Assembly (NCBI GenBank): GCA_020351895.1
Contig: CP070672.1
Span: 2,659,419-2,696,551, forward strand
Reading direction: 5' to 3'
DNA: 37,133 nucleotides
Source of the DNA: Thermoplasmata archaeon
GTDB taxonomy: Archaea; Thermoplasmatota; Thermoplasmata; GCA-020350865
The notes under the pieces were generated by a model. It was not told the DNA's origin and did no database searches. It saw only the letters and a program-made list of their open reading frames with translations. Positions 1 through 7,326 of this stretch are shown here, one piece after another. A program made the position numbers and the translations under genes. Positions within the stretch are counted from its first letter, which is position 1. Each line of letters opens with the position of its first letter.

Positions 1-865
1 CACCGTGCTCATCCATGGCCACCCGTGCTGTGATGAAGTTCCCCAGGGAATTTGCCATTTTCTGCCCAATGATTCTCAAAAATCTCGTGTGTAGCCAGTA
101 TTTGACAAAAGGTATTTTTCCTGTGTAAGCGTGGGCCTGTGCGATCTCGGCTTCATGATGGGGAAATATCAGGTCCTCGCCCCCTCCATGAATGTCGTAC
201 TGTGCTCCAAGATTCGATATGGTAATGGCTGTGTCTTCTATATGCCAGCCCGGTCTTCCCTCTCCCCATGGTGACTCCCAAAAAGGTTCGTTGGGTTTCT
301 TCTTTTTCCAAAGGGAGAAGTCTATTTCGTTCATCTTTTGGGGATTGGGCTCTATCCTTGAAACCCTCTCATCATCCATGATGTCCTCGAAAGTGCGGTG
401 AACGAGCTTGCCGTACTCCTCGAATCTCGAAACGTCGTAATATACACCGTCGTTGATTTCGTAGGCATAGCCCTTTTCTGCCAGACCTTGAATCTGCTCG
501 ATTATCTGGGGGATATGTTCAGTGGCTCTTGCGTACTTATCCACGGAACTGATGCTCAATTCTTCCATATCTTGGTAGTATTTTTCTGTGAATTCATCTG
601 CCAATTCTTTTTCTGATGTGCCTCTTTCTTTTGCACGGTTTATGATCCTATCATCGATATCTGTGATGTTCTGTAGATAAAAAACATCATATCCTCTATA
701 CCGAAGGTATTTGGCTATGACGTCGAATGCGATGTAAGTTTTGGTGTGTCCCAAATGGGTGTGATCATAAACTGTGGGACCGCACACGAACATCTTGACC
801 TTCTTACCCTCCATGGGAACGAATTCTTCCTTCTTTCTAGTTAGCGTATTGTAGACCTTCAACAC
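1..865 (-). CDS. cysS: Cysteinyl-tRNA synthetase, N-terminal part (cut by window start)
   Basis: Charges tRNA-Cys with cysteine in the cytoplasm. The open frame runs uninterrupted on the minus strand from a GTG at 865 to the window edge (about 288 residues). It contains the class I signature CGPTVYDHTHLGHTKTY (HIGH-type site), then NITDIDDRII, the GRPGWHIE block, GGGEDLIFPHHEAEIAQ and a KMSKS-like loop reading KMANSLGNF. The start VLKVYNTLTRKKEEF fits the usual N-terminus of the family; a TTG follows as the next codon. Of the usual zinc ligands, the first Cys (CGPT), the His of FPHHE and its Glu are present, but the Cys normally found in WHIECS is Asp (WHIEDT). The gene begins 29 nt after the 3' end of a tRNA-Cys on the same strand, so the two are probably one transcript. 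Family assignment is secure; only the C-terminal anticodon-binding part is missing. Confidence 0.95.
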   Translation of the reverse strand, partial: MLKVYNTLTRKKEEFVPMEGKKVKMFVCGPTVYDHTHLGHTKTYIAFDVIAKYLRYRGYDVFYLQNITDIDDRIINRAKERGTSEKELADEFTEKYYQDMEELSISSVDKYARATEHIPQIIEQIQGLAEKGYAYEINDGVYYDVSRFEEYGKLVHRTFEDIMDDERVSRIEPNPQKMNEIDFSLWKKKKPNEPFWESPWGEGRPGWHIEDTAITISNLGAQYDIHGGGEDLIFPHHEAEIAQAHAYTGKIPFVKYWLHTRFLRIIGQKMANSLGNFITARVAMDEHG

Positions 866-894
866 AGGAGAACCCCAAAAGGTAATTCTAATGG

Positions 895-1007
895 AGCCGG
901 GGGGGAGATTTTCACGCTCGCACAGTAGGAGTAACCTAATGAGCGTAACATTTGAACTCCCGTCTGCGGATCTGCAGTCCGCCACATGGCCTCTCTGTCA
1001 CCCCGGC
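895..1007 (-). tRNA. tRNA-Cys(GCA) with an intron in the T-loop
   Basis: Read on the minus strand from 1007, the gene has acceptor GCCGGGG pairing with CCCCGGC (902-896), discriminator T895, a three-pair D stem (ACA/TGT) with GG in the loop, and an anticodon stem GCGGA/TCCGC enclosing CTGCAGA, so the anticodon is GCA. The T stem GGGAG (961-957) pairs with CTCCC (907-903). The T-loop TTCAAAT is complete only after removing 42 nt, best placed at 909-950. There is no intron at the usual 37/38 site. No CCA is encoded. The acceptor and T-stem halves pair perfectly although they lie 42 nt further apart than normal, which argues against a pseudogene. Confidence 0.88.
909..950 (-). other. Non-canonical tRNA intron, T-loop (about position 59/60)
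   Basis: The 42-nt insert can form a relaxed bulge-helix-bulge. The exon T stem GGGAG/CTCCC is the outer helix, TTCA (956-953) pairs with TGAA (914-911) as the 4-bp central helix, and the bulges AAT (952-950) and AAT (910-908) would each be cut between the second and third base. The intron body closes with CGCTC (945-941) against GAGCG (919-915). The inner side of the 5' bulge has four extra unpaired bases, so the motif is not perfectly canonical. Because AAT occurs at both junctions, the exact boundary can slide by up to about 3 nt from sequence alone. Confidence 0.75.
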
Positions 1008-1043
1008 ATTCTGACGTGTGGCTTACCTAAATTCCTTTCAAAG

Positions 1044-1051
1044 ATTTAAAT
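1044..1051 (-). promoter_or_regulatory. TATA box for tRNA-Cys/cysS
   Basis: ATTTAAAT lies 37 bp upstream of the tRNA 5' end, a fitting distance for an archaeal TATA box with a short leader. No other TATA-like element lies between the tRNA and cysS, so both genes are probably driven from here. Confidence 0.55.
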
Positions 1052-1066
1052 GTTGGGGTAAATGGC

Positions 1067-1086
1067 CAAAAGAACCCAAAAGAACC
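1067..1086 (+). repeat. Tandem 10-bp repeat in front of methyltransferase promoter
   Basis: CAAAAGAACC occurs twice, head to tail with no spacer, and ends 2 bp before the TATA-like AATATAT (1089-1095). It occupies the place where the BRE and an activator or repressor site would lie. Confidence 0.5.
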
Positions 1087-1142
1087 ATAATATATCCTAA
1101 AATGCATTTGCCCTATTGCGAGATTTACTTTGGTGAATCAAA

Positions 1143-2405
1143 ATGCAGAAAACAAATACAGGCTCTATAAAATCCACAAAACCCTCTGAGGTTACCATGC
1201 ACTTAAACCTTTTTAAAAATGTTCAGTTCATCTATGAGCTGGCCTTGGCAGAGCTTGAGTTGGAATCATTGGGAGTAAAATTCAAGGTTGCAGACAATCT
1301 CAGAACATTTGATTGTGAACCTATAGATGATATTGATTACCTAAAAAAGAGAATGGCTTACTTCCACGATGTTCATGGAGAAACAACGGATTATGCCCGA
1401 ATAGTAAAAAATAACATAACCCGCTCGCCCAACCAGTACCTTACCCATTGGATCTACCCCTATAAAGGAAAGTTCCATCCTCAGATGATCAGGGCCCTCT
1501 TGAATGTGATTGGGGCAAAAAGAAAAGATGTCGTACTGGACCCGTTTCTTGGAAGTGGTACAACCGCCTTGGAATGCCAGCTTTTGGGGATAGATACCAT
1601 TGGATTAGATGTATCCCAGGTATGCGTATTGGTTTCCAAGGTGAAGACCGAATCCCTGACATCCATCCGAGAAATCGAAGAGATGAAGAGCACACTTTTT
1701 GAGGGTGGAAAGGAGCCCACACTTTACAGTTTCGAAGATTATGCAAAATCAAAAACAAAGAACCTGGGCAAATCCATAGATGAAATCAAAGATGAAAACG
1801 TAAGGAATTTCTTCAGAGTTGCTGAGCTCATTGCAGAAAGCGACAAAAGCAGAAGGAGAAGAAAGGATTTTTTTGGCTCCTTTAAAAAAAATGCCGAGAA
1901 GATGATAACCTCTACCCGAGATTTTAAAAATGTAGTTGAAGAACTTTCCCTCCCCCTTGGAAAAGTGAATATTGACTATGGTGATGCTCGAGACCTTCCA
2001 ATGAGAGACGAGAGCATAGATGGAATAATCACATCCCCCCCATATTCAATAGCCCTTGATTACGTAAAAAACGATGCACATGCCCTATCAGCACTTGGCT
2101 ATGACCTAGGAAAGGTAAAGGAAGATTTCATTGGTGTTCGAGGTACTGGGAAAAAAAAAGTTGAATTGTACAACAAGGATATGGAAAAATGCTATAGCGA
2201 GATGTATAGAGTCTTAAAGCCGGGTAAATATTGTGTTATAGTCATAGGCAACGCAACCATCCAAGGTCAAGAGATAAAGACAGTGGATATGACAGTTGAC
2301 TTTTGCACACAAATGGGATTCAACCTGAAAAAGAGTATGGATAAAATAATCTTTGGACTCTACAATGTGATCCAAAAGGAGAATATTTTAATTTTTAGAA
2401 AGTAA
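1143..2405 (+). CDS. Site-specific DNA methyltransferase (SPPY type, orphan)
   Basis: Predicted AdoMet-dependent amino-methyltransferase acting on DNA. Motif I (DPFLGSGTT, residues 133-141) binds AdoMet; the catalytic motif IV is TSPPY (297-301). Motif I comes before motif IV. SPPY is typical of N4-cytosine enzymes but also occurs in some N6-adenine ones, so the base is not decided. The segment YKGKFHPQMIRALL just before motif I is common in this family. Residues 170-290 hold a helical, charged insert that may carry target recognition. The start at 1143 follows GGTGA with a short spacer; a second Met at residue 19 is possible. No restriction nuclease lies next to it, so it is likely a stand-alone methylase. 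A tRNA guanine methyltransferase is the main alternative but lacks support, since THUMP-type sequence is not seen. Confidence 0.8.
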   Translation: MQKTNTGSIKSTKPSEVTMHLNLFKNVQFIYELALAELELESLGVKFKVADNLRTFDCEPIDDIDYLKKRMAYFHDVHGETTDYARIVKNNITRSPNQYLTHWIYPYKGKFHPQMIRALLNVIGAKRKDVVLDPFLGSGTTALECQLLGIDTIGLDVSQVCVLVSKVKTESLTSIREIEEMKSTLFEGGKEPTLYSFEDYAKSKTKNLGKSIDEIKDENVRNFFRVAELIAESDKSRRRRKDFFGSFKKNAEKMITSTRDFKNVVEELSLPLGKVNIDYGDARDLPMRDESIDGIITSPPYSIALDYVKNDAHALSALGYDLGKVKEDFIGVRGTGKKKVELYNKDMEKCYSEMYRVLKPGKYCVIVIGNATIQGQEIKTVDMTVDFCTQMGFNLKKSMDKIIFGLYNVIQKENILIFRK

Positions 2406-2443
2406 ACAATGGAGCCCCACTACTGAAATGATAATAGCAAAAG

Positions 2444-2451
2444 AATTTAAA
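2444..2451 (+). promoter_or_regulatory. TATA box for beta-helix protein gene
   Basis: AATTTAAA sits 50 bp before the ATG at 2501, just after the methyltransferase stop, so the surface protein gene probably has its own promoter. Confidence 0.4.
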
Positions 2452-2500
2452 CGACAGATGTCATATATTCAGAACGTGAAGGGCAAGTTCTGGGGTTGAG

Positions 2501-5134
2501 ATGAATAGATTAGCACATTTACTGCTGGTTCTCGCCATTACAATAAGCGGTTTTATTGGATTATTGATATTAACACCATCTGAGGTTCTCGGCCAATACA
2601 CACCTCATGATCCCATCCGAATCGTAGGAGATGAGGAATTTGCATTCCATGCAACAAACGAAAGCTGGCCTGGAGATGGGACTGAGGGCAATCCATATAT
2701 TATTGAGGGTTATGATATCAACGCCTCTTTAAATGATGGCATCTACATTGAATCCACGACAGTACATTTTATAATAAAGGATTCTCAAATCAGAGATGGG
2801 AATGATAGACGGTACTTTGGAATTTATCTCAGAGATGTTCAAAATAGTACAATAAATAGTTGCTATATTACCAATAATAACGTCGGTATCTACATCTTGA
2901 GGTCAAGAGACATCACAATCACAAACAATTGGATAAATATGAGCGCTAGGACAGATATTTTAATTTCAACATCAACTGAAAATATTATATCAAAAAACAT
3001 CATGGAAAACGGAATAACAGTATATGGAATGCAAATCGAAAATTGGAACTCACATGTTATAAGCACAGACAATACCATAAATGGAAAACCAGTTTACTAT
3101 TGGAAGAACAAATCCTGGGGAGAGATTCCCAAAGGAGCCGGGCAGGTTATCCTGGTAAACTGCACTAATATCACTGTTAAAGAACAGGAGTATATAAACA
3201 CCTCAGGGGGTATAAATTTGGCCTTTTCCTCGAATAATACCGTCAGGAATAACAACATCATTTTGAAACGAGGTTACGCAATCTATCTCCTCAATTCAAG
3301 TGGAAACGACATCATTTCAAATCAGCTTCAATCGAATGGTTGGGGAGGTATCGGGCTCGAATTTTCCAATAAAAATAATATCACAGTAAACGAAATCTCT
3401 GAGGGATGGTACGGTGTTGGAATGCTTTATTCAAAGGAAAACACCGTGGATAGCAATACCATGAGGAATGAAGGAATCTATATGAATGGCTACATACGAG
3501 AACATTGGGACTCCCATATCATCGATTCCTCGAATACCGTCAATGGAAAACCAGTATACTATTGGAAAAATAGAGAAAGTGGAATAATTCCTTTGGATGC
3601 AGGCCAGGTGATACTTGCCAATTGTACCGACGTGATAATAGAAAACCTCGATATCACAAATACCTCAACAGCCCTGGAAGTTGCCTACTCGTCGAATATT
3701 TCCATTAAAAACAACACTGCACATTCAAACAAATATACAGGTATATCTTTGGTCAATTCAAACCACAGTGTATTGATGAATAACTTTGTTGGTGATAATA
3801 TAAACGGGATAATCCTTGCATATTCCAGTTGGAACGATATAATATCCAACATTGCCATGGATAATCAAGATGGTATTGATTTATGGTTTTCGGATGGCAA
3901 CATTCTTAATAATAACACCATCACTGACAGTCATCAGGGCTTAAGAGTTCATGGTTCAACTGGTAATATTATCGTAGCAAACAATATTTCAGAAACTTAT
4001 CACTCAGGTATCCGTCTTGATGAATCTACGAGAAACGACATAATTAACAACAGTTTTTTTTACAACGGGAGAGGAATTACTTTTATTGGCTCCTATGAAA
4101 ATAACATCACGGGCAACAACATCTCATCAACAGATAATCGTTTTACAGGTATAGAGTTTGAGGATTCTCAAAACAACACCATCACGTTTAATACCGTTTC
4201 AGGACTAATTAGAGGATTTGAACTTTTTAATTCAAATGGAACTAATATCCTTAACAACAATGTCTCAAACAATAGATATGGCCTCAATATCAGAACATCA
4301 TCAAAAATCAACATTTGCAATAACACCCTCGATTCAAACAATGGGACCTGTATCTATGTTTATTCCTCCGAAGACCTTGAGATTATTGGTAACTCAATCA
4401 CTTACAATAGAGATCGTGGCATAAAAATATTTAATTCCACTAAAAATAACATCTCTCAAAACACAATCGATCACAATTTTGTTGGTATCGAAGTGGATAG
4501 TTCCAGTGAAAATGCAATTTGGAGCAACACTGTTACCTATAACATAGGCAACGGTATCTTTTTAGAGCGTTCTACTGATAATAATGTATCAGATAATGTT
4601 GCCACGAATAATGGTGTAGGAATCGACCTTTTTACTGTAAATGAGAGTGTTCTAATGAACAACTACATCGCAAATAATGAACATGAGGGTATAGATATAG
4701 AAAATTCCACCGGCAACATCATAATTTGGAACAACATATCAGACAATCAGCTTGGTATTCGCCTGGAGGATACGGAAAATAATGTCTTTCACCATAACCA
4801 ATTCATCAACAATGTCCGGCAGATAATTAGAAGGGGCGATAACAACAATATTTGGGATGACGGCCATGCCGAGGGCAACTTTTGGGATGATTATCCCGGT
4901 TTCGATACCGATGGGGATGGCGTGGGAGACACAGAGCTTCCACACAATGGAGTTGATCATCATCCTTTAACTGAAAGAAAGGACAGTGACCTTGATGATA
5001 CATTGTACTTCTTCATAATTTATATCATTGCGTTGATCATCACAATTGTCCTGGTTATCTTGTTTTTAAGGAAAAGGAAGGCAAAAGGAAATTCATTCGA
5101 AGATCTCGAGGGAATTCCTCCCCGGGAATTATAA
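2501..5134 (+). CDS. Secreted, membrane-anchored right-handed beta-helix protein (NosD/CASH type)
   Basis: Large surface protein of 877 residues. A signal peptide (about residues 1-31) is followed by many short Asn-rich coils of the parallel beta-helix type (patterns such as NNITGNNISS and SENTIWSNT), typical of NosD-like and carbohydrate-binding/hydrolase (CASH) domains. An approximately 60-residue unit containing NGKPVYYWKN and AGQVIL.NCT occurs twice (about residues 187-250 and 337-400). The C-terminal part has GNFWDDYPGFDTDGDGVGD, a calcium-loop-like ending common to archaeal proteins of this kind, then a single TM helix (about 846-864) and a basic tail that anchors the protein in the cell membrane. 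Many NxS/T sites suggest N-glycosylation. A ligand or enzymatic activity cannot be read from the sequence. Function is probably adhesion or glycan binding. Confidence 0.85.
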   Translation: MNRLAHLLLVLAITISGFIGLLILTPSEVLGQYTPHDPIRIVGDEEFAFHATNESWPGDGTEGNPYIIEGYDINASLNDGIYIESTTVHFIIKDSQIRDGNDRRYFGIYLRDVQNSTINSCYITNNNVGIYILRSRDITITNNWINMSARTDILISTSTENIISKNIMENGITVYGMQIENWNSHVISTDNTINGKPVYYWKNKSWGEIPKGAGQVILVNCTNITVKEQEYINTSGGINLAFSSNNTVRNNNIILKRGYAIYLLNSSGNDIISNQLQSNGWGGIGLEFSNKNNITVNEISEGWYGVGMLYSKENTVDSNTMRNEGIYMNGYIREHWDSHIIDSSNTVNGKPVYYWKNRESGIIPLDAGQVILANCTDVIIENLDITNTSTALEVAYSSNISIKNNTAHSNKYTGISLVNSNHSVLMNNFVGDNINGIILAYSSWNDIISNIAMDNQDGIDLWFSDGNILNNNTITDSHQGLRVHGSTGNIIVANNISETYHSGIRLDESTRNDIINNSFFYNGRGITFIGSYENNITGNNISSTDNRFTGIEFEDSQNNTITFNTVSGLIRGFELFNSNGTNILNNNVSNNRYGLNIRTSSKINICNNTLDSNNGTCIYVYSSEDLEIIGNSITYNRDRGIKIFNSTKNNISQNTIDHNFVGIEVDSSSENAIWSNTVTYNIGNGIFLERSTDNNVSDNVATNNGVGIDLFTVNESVLMNNYIANNEHEGIDIENSTGNIIIWNNISDNQLGIRLEDTENNVFHHNQFINNVRQIIRRGDNNNIWDDGHAEGNFWDDYPGFDTDGDGVGDTELPHNGVDHHPLTERKDSDLDDTLYFFIIYIIALIITIVLVILFLRKRKAKGNSFEDLEGIPPREL

Positions 5135-5170
5135 AATGACTTTTTTCTCCGAAAAAAGAACGTGTAAACC

Positions 5171-5186
5171 GTCAAAAATCCAACCA
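5171..5186 (+). promoter_or_regulatory. Shared upstream element, copy 1 (GTCAAAAATCCAACCA)
   Basis: A 16-bp sequence starting 63 bp before the ATG of the winged-helix gene. It is found again, identical, 60 bp before the ATG of the next gene (5872-5887). AATGTGATG follows in both regions (5201-5209 here). Probably an operator or activator site. Confidence 0.6.
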
Positions 5187-5233
5187 AAAAGTAGAAATAC
5201 AATGTGATGGGTTAAATCGAATGAGTGTAATCT

Positions 5234-5869
5234 ATGGGGCAATCAAGATCAAAGTTGGATACCACGAAGCATGTTGGAGGTAAACGAATATCCATATGTA
5301 TAATCTGTTTTTTTACATTCATAATAATACTGTCTATGATCTTGCCTAGTTTCCATCAAACCGAAGCTTCGGATGTAAAAGATAAAGAGAATTTTGGCTT
5401 GTTTGAGACCCAAGAAAACGATATCGTACTCCCAACCCCCTTTGTAATCCCACTCTACTACAAGACACCACAGAACCTATTTTTGAATGAAACAAGGGCC
5501 AATATCTTTGATGTTGTCTCAATAAATCCAGGAATTACCTTCGGAGCAATCACACGGGAGCTGGGTTTAGCACCAGGAGAATGTCAATATCACTTGAGAG
5601 TTCTTGAGCGGGAAGGACACATAAAATCAAAAAGGGCAGGAAAATACACAAGATATTACCTGACAGGTCAGAGGGCTTCTGAACATTCAGAAATACAGGA
5701 ACAAATCTTGCTTACAATCAAAGAGAAAGAGGGGCTCTCCCAATCGGAAATCGCTTCAGAGCTTGGTATAAGTCGACAGGTCGCAAACTACAATATAAAA
5801 TCCCTTTTACAAAATGGTGCAATAATCGAGGTTCGCGAGAACAGTAGATGTTATTATTATATGGTATAG
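5234..5869 (+). CDS. Membrane-anchored tandem winged-helix transcriptional regulator
   Basis: 211 residues. A basic N-terminus is followed by one strong hydrophobic helix (about residues 18-38), a linker of about 50 residues, and two winged-helix domains: the first around 82-150 (ETRANIFDVVSINPGITFGAITRELGLAPGECQYHLRVLEREGHI), the second around 155-211 (LSQSEIASELGISRQVANYNIKSLLQNGAI). Related archaeal regulators have a second TM segment just before the first winged helix; here that place reads VLPTPFVIPLYY and is too short and polar for a convincing helix. If the first helix is a signal anchor, the DNA-binding part would be placed outside, so either a degenerate second TM or a non-standard topology must be assumed. 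The gene shares an upstream element with the next gene, which suggests autoregulation and control of that neighbour. Confidence 0.8.
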   Translation: MGQSRSKLDTTKHVGGKRISICIICFFTFIIILSMILPSFHQTEASDVKDKENFGLFETQENDIVLPTPFVIPLYYKTPQNLFLNETRANIFDVVSINPGITFGAITRELGLAPGECQYHLRVLEREGHIKSKRAGKYTRYYLTGQRASEHSEIQEQILLTIKEKEGLSQSEIASELGISRQVANYNIKSLLQNGAIIEVRENSRCYYYMV

Positions 5870-5871
5870 CT

Positions 5872-5887
5872 GTCAAAAATCCAACCA
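5872..5887 (+). promoter_or_regulatory. Shared upstream element, copy 2 (GTCAAAAATCCAACCA)
   Basis: Identical to 5171-5186 over 16 bp, 60 bp before the ATG at 5932. TATA-like TTTATTTATA follows 3 bp later (5890-5899), placing the element in the BRE-upstream position. AATGTGATG recurs at 5921-5929. Confidence 0.6.
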
Positions 5888-5931
5888 GACTTTATTTATA
5901 GCGATTTTTTCATTTATATTAATGTGATGTA

Positions 5932-6432
5932 ATGAATCGTAAAATTGGATTATCTTCTTGTGTACTCCTCGCGCTTTTTTTGGCCGCCGCAGTTGCTTCT
6001 GCCCTTCTTACGGCATCGGATGTAACTTCATCAGATATTTCCCTTGTGGATGTGAACAATGACGGCCTTGTAGATGTAATAAATTCCAATGGTGAGATAT
6101 TCTGGAACCAAGGAGATAATCAGTTTTCCAGCAACGAGATGATAATAACCGATCATAACCTTACAAAGGGGGGTATGAGCTCGTATTATGCCCACCAGGA
6201 TCCCATAAATGCCACATCCTTGGATTATAAACCCTCATTTTTCATCTTCTACCAAATTCATATCGAGGAGGAAAAGTGCCATATCACGAACATCTACAAT
6301 ATCAGCAGGATTTTCTATGAGAAAAACGTTGAGGGGACGTATCTTCCCAAATCCACAATAAATCCAAACAATGATTTCGCTCTGTTCCTCCATATGCATG
6401 CCGATTTGGAAGTTCAGAGATTGGAGGAATGA
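5932..6432 (+). CDS. Small secreted protein with one FG-GAP/VCBS-like Asp-rich repeat
   Basis: 166 residues with a clear signal peptide (about 1-24, ending in AAAVASA). Residues 35-65 (ISLVDVNNDGLVDVINSNGEIFWNQGDNQF) match one unit of the VCBS/FG-GAP calcium-binding repeat. Such proteins usually have several units that make a beta-propeller, so a single unit in a 166-residue protein is unusual; it may be a remnant or a short adaptor. The remainder (about 70-166) is not recognised. The gene is convergent with the Lrp-like gene (17 nt apart). A strong TATA region and the shared 16-bp element upstream suggest regulated expression by the winged-helix protein encoded just before it. Confidence 0.7.
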   Translation: MNRKIGLSSCVLLALFLAAAVASALLTASDVTSSDISLVDVNNDGLVDVINSNGEIFWNQGDNQFSSNEMIITDHNLTKGGMSSYYAHQDPINATSLDYKPSFFIFYQIHIEEEKCHITNIYNISRIFYEKNVEGTYLPKSTINPNNDFALFLHMHADLEVQRLEE

Positions 6433-6449
6433 ACGAATTTCTAACCTGG

Positions 6450-7100
6450 TTATTTCTCAATCTCAGATAAAAAAGGCAGTCTGTCGTCGTCCTTTTTAAC
6501 ATCAAATACTGCGAATGATTCTATTCCCGTAATACCAGGTATGATTGCAACCCTATCCTCTATATATTTCCCGCATATCCTTTGATCCGATCCTATCACC
6601 TTAACCAGGATATCGAACCTGCCATGAAGTGCATAAATAATTTGAATAGCAGCTATGTCCTCGCCGTACTCTTTGGGAGTCAAGGAAGCGAAGACATCCA
6701 AGACGAATTCCCAGGGATTGGCCTTCAATTTGGTTTCTGAATCGACTATGAAGTAGAACTTGGGTTCTATTTGATACCGGTTTCTTATCTCCTCTTCAGT
6801 AAAGTTTTCGATGTATCCTCCTTCATCCTTGACAAAACCTGTAGCCACCTTGATCAATGAGAAAAGGGTTACATATCCAAGATACTCCTTGTCAAGAAGG
6901 GCACGATAGCCCTTTATTATTCCCTTTTCAGTGAGATTTGCTACCCTGCGTTGAACTGTTGAGGCAGGCATCCGTAATTTCTTACCCAACTGTCTTATGG
7001 ATAGGTTACACTCTTCCTGAAGCTTAGACATGATTTTAATGTCCATTTCATCGGGTTTATACCCCTTTTTCTGCATTTCTCTCACCATCCTCTGTGACAT
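6450..7100 (-). CDS. Lrp/AsnC-family transcriptional regulator with an inserted segment
   Basis: 216 residues, longer than the usual 140-160. The N-terminal winged helix is clear (about 17-65: DEMDIKIMSKLQEECNLSIRQLGKKLRMPASTVQRRVANLTEKGIIKGY). The C-terminal ligand-binding RAM domain ends with GRFDILVKVIGSDQRICGKYIEDRVAIIPGITGIESFAVF. Between the first RAM strand (VTLFSLIKVATG) and the remainder there are about 55 extra residues (roughly 98-155) not found in standard Lrp proteins. Probably forms dimers or higher oligomers on DNA and responds to an amino acid or similar effector, which cannot be named. It is divergent from the gene at 7327, with an AT-rich spacer between; a TTATATAAA box (7172-7164) lies about 64 bp upstream of the start. 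Autoregulation is common in the family. Confidence 0.88.
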   Translation of the reverse strand: MSQRMVREMQKKGYKPDEMDIKIMSKLQEECNLSIRQLGKKLRMPASTVQRRVANLTEKGIIKGYRALLDKEYLGYVTLFSLIKVATGFVKDEGGYIENFTEEEIRNRYQIEPKFYFIVDSETKLKANPWEFVLDVFASLTPKEYGEDIAAIQIIYALHGRFDILVKVIGSDQRICGKYIEDRVAIIPGITGIESFAVFDVKKDDDRLPFLSEIEK

Positions 7101-7326
7101 ATAGGTGATAATATGTTGATTATGGTTTGTACCAGCTTGAGGTGTTATTAAAGGGCTTAATGATTTATATAACCCACAATATCCTTATTACTATTTAAAA
7201 TGTACCACAAATATTTATAAAACAAAAAATATCAACCGTGTATATTAATATAATTATACAAAAATATTTATACTGGATTCAATATATTACTTCAGACCAT
7301 CGAAGGTCTTGAATGGGGAGGTAACA
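7101..7326. promoter_or_regulatory. Divergent AT-rich promoter region between Lrp-like gene and 7327 gene
   Basis: 226 bp, strongly AT-rich. It holds TTTATATAA (7164-7172) for the leftward gene and AAATATTTATA (7262-7272) for the rightward gene. The same AAATATTTATA word also occurs at 7209-7219, so there may be two start points or an operator overlapping a promoter. The spacer is the natural binding site for the Lrp-like protein. Confidence 0.5.

Noticed and set aside
192..616. Two plus-strand open frames
   Set aside because: They lie fully opposite the well-supported cysS frame and have no protein-like features.
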